64,000 nucleotides of DNA from Stutzerimonas stutzeri (GTDB lineage: Bacteria; Pseudomonadota; Gammaproteobacteria; Pseudomonadales; Pseudomonadaceae), in NCBI RefSeq assembly GCF_024448935.1, contig NZ_JAMOIE010000010.1:19810-83809 (forward strand), in the 5' to 3' direction. A program made the translations under genes and the position numbers. Positions 7,296 to 16,523 of this stretch are shown here, one piece after another (the first letter of the stretch is position 1; every line of letters begins with the position of its first letter). The notes beneath the pieces are model-generated. The model did no database searches, had not been told where the DNA came from, and worked only from the letters and a program-made list of their open reading frames with translations.

Positions 7296-9338
7296 TTACT
7301 TGACGCGCTGACCGGGTTTGGCGCCACTGTCCGGGCTGAGCAGGTAGATCTCTTCGCCGCCTGGGCCGGCGGCCAGCACCATGCCTTCGGAGATGCCGAA
7401 CTTCATCTTGCGCGGGGCGAGGTTGGCGACGTACAGGGTCAGGCGGCCTTCCAGTTTGCTTGGGTCCGGGTAGGCGCTCTTGATGCCGGAGAACACGTTG
7501 CGCTTGGCGTCGCCGATGTCGAGGGTCAGGCGCAGCAGCTTGTCGGCGCCTTCCACGAACTCGCACTTCTCGATCAGTGCGATGCGCAGATCCACGGCGG
7601 CAAAGGCGTCGAAGGCGATCTCGGCGGCGATAGGCTCTTTGGTCAGCTCGCCATTGCCGCTCGGCTGGGCGGCGGTTTCGGTGGAGGCGAGGTCTTCCTT
7701 GGATGATTCGATCATGGCTTCGATTTTGGCAGGCTCGATACGGGTCAATAGCGGGGTGAAAGTGTTCAGCTGATGGTTGGTCAGCAACGTTTGCAGGTCA
7801 GTCCAGCCTAGTGGCTCGACGTTCAGGAAGCGCTCGGCATCGGCGGCCAGGTTCGGCAGCACCGGCTTGAGGAAGATCACCAGTTGGCGGAACAGGTTGA
7901 TGCCGGTGGCGCAGATCGCCTGCACTTCATCCTGCATGCCTTCCTGCTTGTTCAGTGCCCAGGGTGCCTTGTCGGCGATCCAGGCGTTGGCGCGGTCGGC
8001 CAGGGCCATGATCTCGCGCATGGCGCGGGCGAAATCGCGGTTCTCGTAAGCGTCGGCAACGGAGGGTGCGGCCGTCTGGAAGGCGTCGGTCAGTTCCGCT
8101 GCGGCGTTGCGGTCGACCATCAGGCCGCCGTTGCCCTTGTGGATGAACCCGGCGCAACGGCTGGCGATGTTGACCACCTTGCCGACCAGGTCGGAATTGA
8201 CCTTCTGCACGAAGTCCTCGAGGTTCAGATCGAGGTCGTCGACGCCACGGCCCAGCTTGGACGCATAGTAGTAGCGCAGGTATTCCGGGTTCAGGTGATC
8301 GAGATAGGTGCGCGCCTTGATAAAGGTGCCGCGCGACTTGGACATCTTCTGTCCATTCACCGTCAGGTAGCCGTGCACGTTGACGGCGGTGGGCTTGCGG
8401 AAACCGGCACCTTCGAGCATGGCCGGCCAGAACAGCGTGTGGAAGTTGATGATGTCCTTGCCGATGAAGTGGTACAGCTCGGCGGTGGAATCCTTGCTCC
8501 AGAATGTATCGAAGCTGAGTTCCGGGCGGCGCTTGCACAGATTCTCGAAGCTGGCCATGTAGCCGATCGGAGCATCCAGCCAGACGTAGAAGTATTTGCC
8601 GGGCTCATCTGGAATCTCGAAGCCGAAGTAAGGCGCGTCGCGAGAGATGTCCCACTCCTGCAGCCCGCCGTCGAGCCACTCGGCGATCTTGTTGGCGACC
8701 GATTCCTGCAGCGCGCCGCCGCGGGTCCATTGCTTGAGCATGGCCTCGAAGTCCGGCAGCTTGAAGAAGAAGTGCTTGGAGTCCTTGAGCACTGGCGTGG
8801 CGCCGGAGATCGCCGAACGCGGGTCTTTCAGCTCGGTGGGCTCGTAGGTCGCGCCGCACTTTTCGCAGTTGTCGCCGTACTGGTCTTCGGCACCGCACTT
8901 CGGGCAGGTGCCCTTGATGAAGCGGTCGGCGAGGAACATGCCTTTCTCGGGATCGAAATACTGGGTCACCGAGCGCGTGGCGATGTGGCCGGCGTCGCGC
9001 AGACGGGTGTAGATCATCTCCGAAAACTCGCGGTTCTCTTCCGAATGGGTCGAGTGGAAGTTGTCGAAATTGACCAGGAAGTCGGCGAAGTCGGCGCTGT
9101 GTTCGGCCTGCACGTCGGCGATCAGTTGCTCGGGCGTGATGCCTTCCTTTTCGGCGCGCAGCATGATGGCCGAGCCATGGGCGTCATCGGCGCAAACATA
9201 GATGCACTGGTTGCCGCGCAGCTTCTGAAAGCGCACCCACATGTCCGTCTGGATGTACTCGAGCATATGGCCAAGGTGAATCGAACCGTTGGCGTAGGGC
9301 AGGGCACTGGTAACGAGGATCTGACGGGCTTCGGACAT
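7296..9338 (-). CDS. metG: methionyl-tRNA synthetase
   Basis: 680 residues, the dimeric MetG length. The class I signature is HLGH (residues 21-24, in [10 protein letters not shown]) and the KMSKS loop is near residue 335 (GQKMSKSRG). The zinc-binding knuckle has CPKCG and CEKCG near residues 145-161. The C-terminal 100 residues form the EMAP/Trbp111-like tRNA-binding and dimerisation domain ([20 protein letters not shown]). The enzyme charges initiator and elongator tRNA-Met. It is divergent from mrp, as in Pseudomonas aeruginosa, and the roughly 250 bp between them is filled with heptad repeats. Confidence 0.97.
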   Translation of the reverse strand: MSEARQILVTSALPYANGSIHLGHMLEYIQTDMWVRFQKLRGNQCIYVCADDAHGSAIMLRAEKEGITPEQLIADVQAEHSADFADFLVNFDNFHSTHSEENREFSEMIYTRLRDAGHIATRSVTQYFDPEKGMFLADRFIKGTCPKCGAEDQYGDNCEKCGATYEPTELKDPRSAISGATPVLKDSKHFFFKLPDFEAMLKQWTRGGALQESVANKIAEWLDGGLQEWDISRDAPYFGFEIPDEPGKYFYVWLDAPIGYMASFENLCKRRPELSFDTFWSKDSTAELYHFIGKDIINFHTLFWPAMLEGAGFRKPTAVNVHGYLTVNGQKMSKSRGTFIKARTYLDHLNPEYLRYYYASKLGRGVDDLDLNLEDFVQKVNSDLVGKVVNIASRCAGFIHKGNGGLMVDRNAAAELTDAFQTAAPSVADAYENRDFARAMREIMALADRANAWIADKAPWALNKQEGMQDEVQAICATGINLFRQLVIFLKPVLPNLAADAERFLNVEPLGWTDLQTLLTNHQLNTFTPLLTRIEPAKIEAMIESSKEDLASTETAAQPSGNGELTKEPIAAEIAFDAFAAVDLRIALIEKCEFVEGADKLLRLTLDIGDAKRNVFSGIKSAYPDPSKLEGRLTLYVANLAPRKMKFGISEGMVLAAGPGGEEIYLLSPDSGAKPGQRVK

Positions 9339-9392
9339 GGGGAAATCTGCAGTCGGGGTTGCGAAGTGAGTCGGTCACTATAAGGGAAGCAG

Positions 9393-9546
9393 CCTCAAGC
9401 TTGAAGCTGAAAGCTCGAAGCCGAAATCAAATGGGCTCCTGCAGCTTCAAGCTTCAAGCCTTAAGCTTCAAGAAAAAGCGAAAAGCGAGGTTTTGCGCTG
9501 TCTGAGCTTGCAGCTTGCAGCTTGCAGCTTGCAGCTTGCAGCTTGC
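9393..9546. repeat. heptad-repeat cluster between metG and mrp
   Basis: The right part (9505-9546) is six perfect copies of AGCTTGC. The left part (9393-9475) is made of related seven-base units such as GCTTGAA, CTTCAAG and AAGCTTC on both strands, which can fold back on each other. There is no coding signal. The cluster ends only about 50 bp before the mrp start codon, so it lies where the mrp promoter or leader should be. Confidence 0.85.
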
Positions 9547-9596
9547 CTCTGCTGTTACCATCCCCTATGTTCCACTCGGTTTTTCTGGGAGAAATC

Positions 9597-10691
9597 ATGA
9601 CCGTCACACGCGAAGCTGTGGAAGCCGTACTGCGTCAGTACACCGACCCTAACCTGAACCAGGACCCGGTCACTGCCGGTTGCGTGCGCTCCATCGAGAT
9701 TCAGGGCGACCGCGTCAGCGTGCAGATTGAGCTGGGCTACGCCGCCGGACTGTTTCGCAGCGGCTGGGCACAGATGTTGGCCATGGCCATCGAGCAGTTG
9801 GAAGGCGTCACTCGGGCGGACGTGCAGGTCGACTGCGTGATCCGCTCGCACAAGGCGCAGGACCAGCTCGAGTCGATGGCCAATGTGAAGAACATCATCG
9901 CCGTCGCCTCCGGCAAGGGCGGCGTGGGCAAATCCACCACGGCCGCCAATCTGGCACTGGCGCTGGCCCGCGAAGGCGCGCGGGTTGGCGTATTGGATGC
10001 GGATATCTATGGCCCGAGCCAGGGCATCATGTTCGGCATTCCCGAAGGCACCCGCCCGGAAATCCGTGACAACAAAGCCTTTATCCCGCTGGAAGCCCAC
10101 GGCGTACAGATCATGTCGATGGCTTTCCTGGCCGACGACAAGACGCCGATGGTCTGGCGTGGCCCGATGGTCTCCGGCGCGCTGCTGCAACTGATCACGC
10201 AGACGGCCTGGAATGATCTGGACTATCTTGTCGTGGACATGCCGCCGGGCACCGGTGACATCCAGCTGACCCTGGCGCAAAAGGTGCCTGTGGTTGGGGC
10301 GGTCATCGTGACCACGCCTCAGGATCTGGCGCTGCTGGATGCCAAGAAAGGCGTGGAGATGTTCCGCAAGGTGAACATTCCGGTGCTGGGCGTAGTGGAA
10401 AACATGGCCATTCACATCTGCTCGAACTGCGGTCATGCCGAGCATCTGTTCGGCGAAGGCGGTGGCGAGAAGCTGGCGGCGCAGTACAACGTCGAGCTGC
10501 TGGCCTCGTTACCGCTGTCGATGGCAATTCGCAGCCAGGCCGACGCCGGCAAGCCGACCACCATCGCCGACCCTGAAAGCCAGATCGCGATGATCTATCA
10601 GCAAATGGCGCGCAGTGTGGGAGCACGGATTTCACTGAGTGGGCAGATCATCGCGCAGTCGATGCCGAACATCGTTGTAACCGACGACTAA
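9597..10691 (+). CDS. mrp: Mrp/ApbC-type iron-sulfur cluster carrier ATPase
   Basis: 364 residues from the ATG at 9597, which follows GGGAGA; an upstream in-frame ATG at 9522 lies in repeat DNA and is rejected. The N-terminal MIP18/DUF59 domain covers about residues 1-90. The P-loop is GKGGVGKST near residues 105-113, and the C-terminal Cys pair CSNCG near residue 275 would hold the bridging [4Fe-4S] cluster between two subunits. By family it binds and delivers Fe-S clusters to target enzymes. The arrangement metG/mrp/dcd is conserved in Pseudomonas. It ends before a strong two-way terminator shared with the cold-shock gene. Confidence 0.93.
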   Translation: MTVTREAVEAVLRQYTDPNLNQDPVTAGCVRSIEIQGDRVSVQIELGYAAGLFRSGWAQMLAMAIEQLEGVTRADVQVDCVIRSHKAQDQLESMANVKNIIAVASGKGGVGKSTTAANLALALAREGARVGVLDADIYGPSQGIMFGIPEGTRPEIRDNKAFIPLEAHGVQIMSMAFLADDKTPMVWRGPMVSGALLQLITQTAWNDLDYLVVDMPPGTGDIQLTLAQKVPVVGAVIVTTPQDLALLDAKKGVEMFRKVNIPVLGVVENMAIHICSNCGHAEHLFGEGGGEKLAAQYNVELLASLPLSMAIRSQADAGKPTTIADPESQIAMIYQQMARSVGARISLSGQIIAQSMPNIVVTDD

Positions 10692-10755
10692 TTTCAAAGC
10701 AGGGTGGCGCTTCGCGCTGCCCGTGGCTGAACGGTCGCCAGTAAATCGCAGGTAT

Positions 10756-10784
10756 AAAAAAGCCCCGCCGAAGCGGGGCTTTTT
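10756..10784. terminator. bidirectional terminator between mrp and the cold-shock gene
   Basis: AGCCCCGC and GCGGGGCT form a perfect 8-bp stem around CGAA. An A-run lies on the left and a T-run on the right, so it can end both converging transcripts. Confidence 0.9.
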
Positions 10785-10802
10785 CAGCAAAGAAGCTTCA
10801 GG

Positions 10803-11012
10803 TTAGATAACCTGAACTTCCTCAGCTTGCATGCCCTTCTGGCCGCGAGTAGCGACGAAGGAAACTTGCTGGCCTTCTTTCAGGCTCTTGAAACCGTCGC
10901 CCTGGATGGCGCGGAAGTGTACGAAAAGGTCGTCACCGGATTGCGGAGTGATGAAGCCGAAGCCTTTCTCATCGTTGAACCACTTAACGGTACCGGTTTG
11001 GCGATTGGACAT
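10803..11012 (-). CDS. cold-shock domain protein (CspA family)
   Basis: 69 residues from the ATG at 11012. The whole protein is one cold-shock domain with the RNP1 motif KGFGFI and RNP2 motif LFVHF. It binds single-stranded RNA or DNA and acts as an RNA chaperone in the cytoplasm. The frame is open further upstream to 11105, but those residues are not conserved in the family and the domain starts at [14 protein letters not shown] 321-bp region without genes precedes it, so a long regulatory 5' leader is possible, as in other csp genes; I cannot define its start. Which paralogue it is cannot be decided from sequence alone. Confidence 0.92.
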   Translation of the reverse strand: MSNRQTGTVKWFNDEKGFGFITPQSGDDLFVHFRAIQGDGFKSLKEGQQVSFVATRGQKGMQAEEVQVI

Positions 11013-11333
11013 TTGTAATGTCTCCTTGAACAAGGTGTAGAGATGATTTGAACGGGCAAATACCCCGAACGGTGACTGTGTGCAAGGAGTTAGGAGTCGT
11101 AGCAATGATCGGATCGAAATCTAAACATGTAGCGATTCACGGTGACACATGCAGCAGCAGCCAATGAAAGATACTCCATTTCTGTCGCAATGCGAGCATT
11201 ATTTTCAGTTTCCGGCCGAAGCGTCAGAGCTGCGACGCATGGACCCGGTTCGTGGGCTTTGAACCGGCTCCCTGGGGTCGGTAAGATGCACGCCCTTATA
11301 TGAATGCCCACCAGCCCAGTCAGGACGCCCGCC
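11013..11333. other. divergent intergenic region csp / dcd
   Basis: 321 bp between two divergent starts. It must hold both promoters and perhaps a csp leader. I find no clear RNA gene, repeat or operator in it. Confidence 0.5.
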
Positions 11334-11900
11334 ATGAGCATCAAATCGGATAAATGGATTCGTCGGATGGCCCGGGAGCACGGCATGATCGAGCCCTATG
11401 TCGAACGCCAGATGCGCGGCGAGGGCAGTGAGCGCTTGATCTCTTACGGCGTGTCGAGCTATGGCTACGACGTGCGCTGCGCCGATGAATTCAAGATCTT
11501 CACCAACATCAATTCGGCAATCGTCGATCCGAAGAACTTCGACGAGAAGAGCTTCGTCGACATCAAGAGCGACGTCTGCATCATCCCGCCCAATTCTTTC
11601 GCCCTGGCGCGCACGGTCGAGTACTTTCGCATTCCGCGCAATGTGCTGACCATCTGCTTGGGCAAGAGCACCTATGCGCGCTGCGGCATCATCGTCAACG
11701 TGACGCCGCTGGAGCCAGAGTGGGAAGGGCACGTGACCCTGGAGTTTTCCAACACCACTACCTTGCCAGCGAAGATTTATGCCAACGAGGGCGTGGCGCA
11801 GATGCTGTTCCTGGAGTCGGATGAAGAGTGCGAGACCTCTTACCGTGATCGCGGCGGTAAGTATCAGGGTCAGCGTGGCGTGACCTTGCCGAAGGCCTGA
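11334..11900 (+). CDS. dcd: dCTP deaminase
   Basis: 188 residues from the ATG at 11334. The sequence has the Dcd/dUTPase trimer fold, with the conserved segments [19 protein letters not shown] (residues 36-54) and [19 protein letters not shown], including the catalytic Glu of the latter. The conserved [10 protein letters not shown] segment and the closing block [18 protein letters not shown] are present. It converts dCTP to dUTP, the main source of dUMP for thymidylate in Gram-negative bacteria. It follows mrp and the cold-shock gene as in P. aeruginosa (there without rearrangement). It ends before a strong bidirectional terminator shared with sodB. Confidence 0.96.
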   Translation: MSIKSDKWIRRMAREHGMIEPYVERQMRGEGSERLISYGVSSYGYDVRCADEFKIFTNINSAIVDPKNFDEKSFVDIKSDVCIIPPNSFALARTVEYFRIPRNVLTICLGKSTYARCGIIVNVTPLEPEWEGHVTLEFSNTTTLPAKIYANEGVAQMLFLESDEECETSYRDRGGKYQGQRGVTLPKA

Positions 11901-12110
11901 TTTCGGTCAGCGAGTTGGCTGCCAACTCAAGTGGGTAGCGGCAACCGGCGCTCGCGTGTCTCATGCCTTAACTGTCCAGGTGCCGTGGCGCGTCTATTCT
12001 TTTGGCTGAACCGTATTCTCGGGCGCGTCTCCGAGGTGAGTTGCGGCCCGTCGGCACACGGGCCTCTTGTCGAGGCTGTCACTGTTCCGCTGCTTCTTTT
12101 TCGTTTGAAT

Positions 12111-12140
12111 AAAAAATGCCCGCACAAATGCGGGCATTTT
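12111..12140. terminator. bidirectional terminator between dcd and sodB
   Basis: A perfect 12-bp stem (AAAATGCCCGCA with TGCGGGCATTTT) closes around CAAA and carries A- and T-runs at its two sides. It serves the converging dcd and sodB transcripts. Confidence 0.92.
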
Positions 12141-12189
12141 GGGGTGTCTGGATGATGAGGCGACCGGGGCCCCATCAAGCAGACGGGAC

Positions 12190-12768
12190 TCAGGCGAAGT
12201 TCTTCGCGACGAAGTCCCAGTTGACGATGTTCCAGAACGCTTCGACGAACTTCGGACGCGCGTTGCGGTAATCGATGTAGTAAGCATGTTCCCAGACGTC
12301 GCAGGTCAGCAGCGGCTTGTCGCCAGCGGTCATCGGGTTGCCGGCGCCGATGGTGCTCGCCAGGCCGAGGCTGCCGTCGGACTTCTTCACCAGCCAGGCC
12401 CAGCCGGAGCCGAAGGTGCCGATGGCGGTCTTGGTGAACTCTTCCTTGAACTTGTCGAAGGATCCGAACGCGGCGTTGATGGCATCAGCCAGGGCGCCGG
12501 TCGGCTGGCCGCCAGCGTTCGGCGCCATGCAGTTCCAGAAGAAGGTGTGGTTCCAGACCTGAGCGGCATTGTTGAAGATGCCACCGGACGAGGTCTTGAT
12601 GATGGTTTCCAGATCCTTGCCCTCGAACTCGGTGCCCGGGATCAGGTTGTTCAGGTTGGTCACGTAGGCCTGGTGATGCTTGCCGTGGTGATATTCGAAG
12701 GTCTCGGCGGAAATGTGCGGCTCGAGGGCGTTCTTTTCAAACGGAAGCGGCGGCAATTCGAAAGCCAT
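12190..12768 (-). CDS. sodB: iron superoxide dismutase
   Basis: 192 residues from the ATG at 12768, preceded by AGGAGATACACC. The metal ligands are His27 (YHHGKHH), His74 (WNHTFFWN), Asp157 and His161 ([13 protein letters not shown]). Iron rather than manganese is indicated by the family pattern [14 protein letters not shown] and by the overall length. The enzyme dismutates superoxide in the cytoplasm. The frame is open another 56 codons upstream, but that part has no similarity to SOD. Iron-dependent control is usual in Pseudomonas, but I cannot mark a Fur site with confidence here. Confidence 0.96.
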   Translation of the reverse strand: MAFELPPLPFEKNALEPHISAETFEYHHGKHHQAYVTNLNNLIPGTEFEGKDLETIIKTSSGGIFNNAAQVWNHTFFWNCMAPNAGGQPTGALADAINAAFGSFDKFKEEFTKTAIGTFGSGWAWLVKKSDGSLGLASTIGAGNPMTAGDKPLLTCDVWEHAYYIDYRNARPKFVEAFWNIVNWDFVAKNFA

Positions 12769-13131
12769 GGTGTATCTCCTGCTCAGGTGTCGAGAATAGA
12801 TGCGGCTCGGAAGGAGGCAGTCTGCGCTGGTGACCAGTGCCTCGCGGAACGGAGAAACTATTGCACTGCTGTTCGTCCGTTTACGCCTGTCTTTCCATTC
12901 GCTCGCTACATGCGTGCGCATTCTTCGGCCGATCACGGCGGCCGCAATGGCGGGCTGAAGCGTTCCACTCCTCCATGTCCGCGGGCCAAGGATTATAGCA
13001 CCCAGCCTGTGGCAAAACCACGCATCAACTGTGTGGAGAAGCCGTAACCAGAGCCTCTTAATCGAGATCTGGCGAAAGGTGCGAGGATGCCGAGGCCCTC
13101 TGCGTGGACCTCCGATTGCCGGGGGCGTTCC
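12769..13131. other. intergenic region sodB / argO
   Basis: 363 bp. It holds the sodB promoter side and the 3' flank of argO. I see no RNA gene, strong hairpin or repeat. Confidence 0.5.
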
Positions 13132-13734
13132 TTAGGCGAGGACAACAAGCTGCGCGGCTACCGTGAACATCATGGTCGCGACACCCAGGTCAATCAGTCG
13201 CCAGGTCAGCGGTCGTGCTAGCCACGGCGCAAGCCAGGCTCCGCCCAGGGCAAGAATCAGGAACCATAGCGTCGACGCGCTTGCGGCGCCTAGCGTGTAG
13301 GCCCCTGGCGCGGGTTGCTGCGCCCCGAGTGAGCCAATCAGTAGTACCGTGTCGAGATAGACGTGCGGGTTCAGCAAGGTGACGGCCAGCGCGGCGAGCA
13401 ATACGCTCCGCAGCGAGCGCGGACCGCGTTGGGCGTCTTCCAGGAGGGCTTGCGGGCGCGCTGCGCGGCGCAACGCGATGACCCCATAGAACAGCAAGAA
13501 CAGTACGCCACCCCATCGGGTGATCTTCAGCAGCAGCGGGTTTTCCGCCAGCACGGCGGCGAGGCCAAAGACGCCGACACTGACCAGCAGAATATCGCAG
13601 AGAATGCAGAGTGCAGCTACAGGCAGATGGTGCTCGCGACGCAAGCTCTGCGCCAGAACGAACGCATTCTGCGCGCCGATAGCAATGATCAGGCCGGCGG
13701 TGACCAATAGTCCGTTGATATAGCTCTGCCACAT
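13132..13734 (-). CDS. argO: LysE/ArgO-type basic amino-acid exporter
   Basis: 200 residues from the ATG at 13734. The protein is almost entirely hydrophobic, with six probable membrane segments, and starts with the LysE signature GLLVTAGLIIAIGAQNAFVL near residues 8-27. The motif NPHVYLDTVLLIG near residue 120 is typical of LysE/ArgO transporters. It exports arginine and/or lysine across the inner membrane. It is divergent from a LysR-type gene of the ArgP family, the standard regulator of argO/lysE, and the shared intergenic region holds a perfect dyad. Longer upstream starts are possible but lack similarity. Confidence 0.88.
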   Translation of the reverse strand: MWQSYINGLLVTAGLIIAIGAQNAFVLAQSLRREHHLPVAALCILCDILLVSVGVFGLAAVLAENPLLLKITRWGGVLFLLFYGVIALRRAARPQALLEDAQRGPRSLRSVLLAALAVTLLNPHVYLDTVLLIGSLGAQQPAPGAYTLGAASASTLWFLILALGGAWLAPWLARPLTWRLIDLGVATMMFTVAAQLVVLA

Positions 13735-13781
13735 GCTGCGCTGCCTGTCTTTGTCGAGAGGTGCTCGCAGTGTCAGGGCTG

Positions 13782-13796
13782 TTGCTTTATAAGCAA
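13782..13796. promoter_or_regulatory. candidate ArgP operator
   Basis: TTGCTT-TAT-AAGCAA is a perfect inverted repeat in the 96-bp divergent region between argO and argP. LysR-type regulators bind such dyads; assignment to ArgP is inferred from position only. Confidence 0.45.
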
Positions 13797-13830
13797 AACA
13801 AAATTCTGTAATGCCCCATAAGGAGATCGA

Positions 13831-14718
13831 ATGTTCGATTACAAGTTGCTGGTCGCTTTGGCGGCGGTGGTTGAGCAAGCCGGCTTCGATCGCGCTGCGC
13901 AGTCATTGGGGCTGTCGCAATCGGCCGTGTCGCAGCGCATCAAGTTGCTCGAGGCGCGGTTGGGGCAGCCGGTATTGTTGCGCGCCTCGCCACCGCAGCC
14001 CACCGAGGTTGGCCGGCGTTTGCTCAACCACGTGCAACAGGTGCGCCTGCTTGAGCGGGATCTTCAAGGGCAAGTGCCGGAACTGGACGAGCGTCGGCTA
14101 CCGGAGCGGCTGCGTATTGCGCTGAACTCCGACAGCCTGGCTACCTGGTGGCCAGGTGCGATTGCGCCGTTCTGCACGCGACATGGCGTGGTGCTCGATC
14201 ATGTGCTGGAGGATCAGGATGTTGGGCTCAAGCGGATGCGCGCCGGGGAGGTGGCGGCGTGCGTGTGCGCCGTCGAACGGCCCTTGGCCGGTGCGCGAAG
14301 CGAATTTCTCGGCGCCATGCGCTACCGCGCGCTTGCCAGTCCCGCCTATGTCGCCCGCCACCTTAAGCCCGGCGCGCCAGCCGAGGCTTTGCTGAAGGCG
14401 CCGGCGATCGTCTTCGGTCCTGACGACCGGCTGCAGCATCGCTATCTCGCTGCGTTGGGCCTGAAGGGGGCTTTCAGTCATCACCTGTGCCCCTCGTCAG
14501 AAGGGTTTGTTCGCCTGCTGCAGAGCGATCTGGGTTGGGGGTTGGTGCCTGAACTGCAGGTAGGCGCGGAGCTGGCCAGCGGAGCGCTGGTGGATGTGTA
14601 TCCCGGCGATCCGATCGATGTGCCGTTGTACTGGCATCATTGGCGCAACGGCGGTGAGCTGCTCGCCGAGCTTACGCGGCAGCTGTCGCGCTCGGTCAGG
14701 CAGTGGTTGATCTATTGA
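13831..14718 (+). CDS. argP: LysR-type regulator of the ArgP/LysG family
   Basis: 295 residues. An N-terminal winged helix-turn-helix (residues 1-60, FDRAAQSLGLSQSAVSQRIKLLE) is followed by a LysR substrate-binding domain. The start MFDYKLLVALAAVVEQ-GF is characteristic of ArgP (IciA/LysG), which senses arginine and lysine and activates the exporter gene argO. It is divergent from argO with a 96-bp gap. A purine-rich AAGGAG stretch precedes the ATG at 13831. The frame is intact. The next gene converges on it with a 6-bp gap. Confidence 0.88.
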   Translation: MFDYKLLVALAAVVEQAGFDRAAQSLGLSQSAVSQRIKLLEARLGQPVLLRASPPQPTEVGRRLLNHVQQVRLLERDLQGQVPELDERRLPERLRIALNSDSLATWWPGAIAPFCTRHGVVLDHVLEDQDVGLKRMRAGEVAACVCAVERPLAGARSEFLGAMRYRALASPAYVARHLKPGAPAEALLKAPAIVFGPDDRLQHRYLAALGLKGAFSHHLCPSSEGFVRLLQSDLGWGLVPELQVGAELASGALVDVYPGDPIDVPLYWHHWRNGGELLAELTRQLSRSVRQWLIY

Positions 14719-14724
14719 GCCGGT

Positions 14725-14997
14725 TCAGTTCAGGACTCGCTGGCCGCGGTAGATGCGCACCGAGGGCCCGCTGCGGCTCGCTGTCGGTGATGGGGTGAGG
14801 TCGGGAGCTGGCATGTCGCTGTACGTGGCCAGCTGTTTGCCCAGGTCCCGTGTCATCTCGTCGCCAGAACGGAGGCAGGCGGTCAGCATGGCCTGGATCG
14901 CGTCCGGTTGGCTAAGGCGGATATCCAGCTGTTGCTCATCGCGCAGCCGGCGGCGTAACTGCTGCATGCAATCCAGTACGGCCTTGTTGAACTCCAT
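14725..14997 (-). CDS. small hypothetical protein
   Basis: 90 residues, with GGAGG ten bases before the ATG. The N-terminal half is helical and charged (MEFNKAVLDCMQQLRRRLRDEQQ). The C-terminal third is rich in Pro, Ser and Thr and probably disordered, and ends in SVRIYRGQRVLN. I do not recognise a family; it has no signal peptide or membrane segment. It converges on argP, whose stop lies 6 bp away. Codon use looks like that of its neighbours, so I think it is a real gene. Confidence 0.6.
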   Translation of the reverse strand: MEFNKAVLDCMQQLRRRLRDEQQLDIRLSQPDAIQAMLTACLRSGDEMTRDLGKQLATYSDMPAPDLTPSPTASRSGPSVRIYRGQRVLN

Positions 14998-15382
14998 ATT
15001 GATACATCCTCCAATCTAGCAGCGACCGCTCGACGTTCTTGGCCCGACATCCGTGTCGGAAAGCGCTATCCGCTGGCATCAAAGCCAAAGCAACAGGCGT
15101 ACCAGTTCCTGTTCGGGCTGACTTCTTTCGATGTGCAATGCTGGATGAAGCCCACCGCGGCTGACCTTGCCGCTTGAATGCAGTTTTTTCCAACATGACG
15201 CAGTGGAGAGCTGGTCGCTTGCCCGCTACGTCGGTTTGCACGGTCTTGATACATCGCGGTGCGGGGCGCCTGTTCCGGGTGCAGTTTATGGTGCAGTTTA
15301 TGGGTGGTGTTCGCGCTGAAGGGCCTCTGCTGAGTCGTTATACTGCGCGCTGTCTTTCGCTTCGCGCCATTAAAGGTATCCC
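14998..15382. other. intergenic region with a possible promoter
   Basis: 385 bp without a convincing gene. A direct repeat GTGCAGTTTATGG occurs twice near 15280-15305. TATACT at 15339-15344 is a fair -10 box for the following membrane protein, but no good -35 accompanies it. Confidence 0.4.
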
Positions 15383-16285
15383 ATGCGCAACGATGCTCAC
15401 GACGAGCTGGACAACATACCCAGCCTGACCGCAGGCCGCGATCGGGATCCGTATCCTGCGCCTGAGCTCGAGCCGATCGGCCAGGCTGCGCACAGCGCCC
15501 CTGATGCTGTGCGCCCGCGCCAGAAGCGCCGTACCGTCAGCACCGCGCCGTTGTGGTTCCTGGTCCTGGTGTTGTTCGGCGTGCTGATTGCATTGGGTTG
15601 GTGGGGCATGCAACAGGTATCGAGGCTCGAAGCTCAGTTGGTTGCTACACAGGAAAGCTTTGCGCGCATCAGTGAAGATGCGAGCGGTCGGCTGCAGGAT
15701 ATTTCCGGCAAGATCGTGGCGACGGAGTCCAGCGTCACCACCGAAGGCGAGGCGCTGAAACTGCGTATCAAGCAGCTGGAAAAGCAGGCATTGGACCTGG
15801 CCGAACAACAGCGCGCCATCACCACCCAGCAGCAGAGCCTGACCGGTAGACAGAGCAATCAGGACAAGCGCCTGGAGCAGCAGGGCAGCCAGATCGAGCG
15901 AATCGCCACTGACGTACGTGGCCATCAGTCCGCTACGGCCGCGCTCGCCGAAACTGTGAAAAAGGTCGCCGGTGAACAGGCGGCGCTGGCGTCATCGATG
16001 GCGGGGCTAAAGGGCACGGTGGACGAGCTGGGCAAGATGTCTGCCCGAATTGACGGACTGAGCAAGGACATCGCAGCGTTGAAACAGCGGGGCGACGCCA
16101 GTCAGGCGATCGGTCGCCTGGAGCAGGATGTACTTATCTTGCGCAGCGAAGTGGATAACCGACCTGCGGCTACGCCAGGCGTAGTGACGTCCGAGTTCGA
16201 TGCATTCCGGGCCCAGATGACCCGTAGCATCAACACGCTGCAGGGACAGATCGCCAACTTGCAGCAGCAGCTTGACCAGCGCTAG
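15383..16285 (+). CDS. single-pass membrane protein with long coiled coil
   Basis: 300 residues. The first 50 are polar and Pro-rich, then one membrane segment (about residues 54-76, APLWFLVLVLFGVLIALGWWG) is followed by about 200 residues of heptad-patterned sequence rich in Gln, Glu, Ala and Leu. This predicts a long periplasmic coiled coil with the N-terminus inside. Similar Pseudomonas proteins are annotated as ATPase or hypothetical, but I see no Walker motif, so ATPase would be a misleading name. No catalytic residues can be recognised. A structural or scaffold role at the envelope is conceivable but unproven. Confidence 0.75.
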   Translation: MRNDAHDELDNIPSLTAGRDRDPYPAPELEPIGQAAHSAPDAVRPRQKRRTVSTAPLWFLVLVLFGVLIALGWWGMQQVSRLEAQLVATQESFARISEDASGRLQDISGKIVATESSVTTEGEALKLRIKQLEKQALDLAEQQRAITTQQQSLTGRQSNQDKRLEQQGSQIERIATDVRGHQSATAALAETVKKVAGEQAALASSMAGLKGTVDELGKMSARIDGLSKDIAALKQRGDASQAIGRLEQDVLILRSEVDNRPAATPGVVTSEFDAFRAQMTRSINTLQGQIANLQQQLDQR

Positions 16286-16523
16286 GTGGCCGTTTAAGAA
16301 AAAAGCCGCTGCGTATATGCGCGCGTCCTGACGGCAGCCCCGTCACTGCCAGTATTGGCTTGGCTTGGCTGGGCGTTGCGTTGACTTCGCCGAAAGCGCG
16401 GAAGAATTGCTCGACCTGGCAGACAAGCGGATGTACCTGGCTAAAACGTCCGGGCGCAACCGCCTATGTTTCGAAACGCCTGGCGAGCCATCCGAAGAGC
16501 CTCTATCAGCCGCTTGAGCGGGG

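Noticed and set aside
7884..9383. A 499-codon plus-strand frame over metG.
   Set aside because: Antisense shadow of metG with biased composition and no ribosome site or known domain.
9505..9546. Possible CRISPR-like array at the AGCTTGC repeats.
   Set aside because: The units are seven bases and contiguous, with no spacers and no cas genes.
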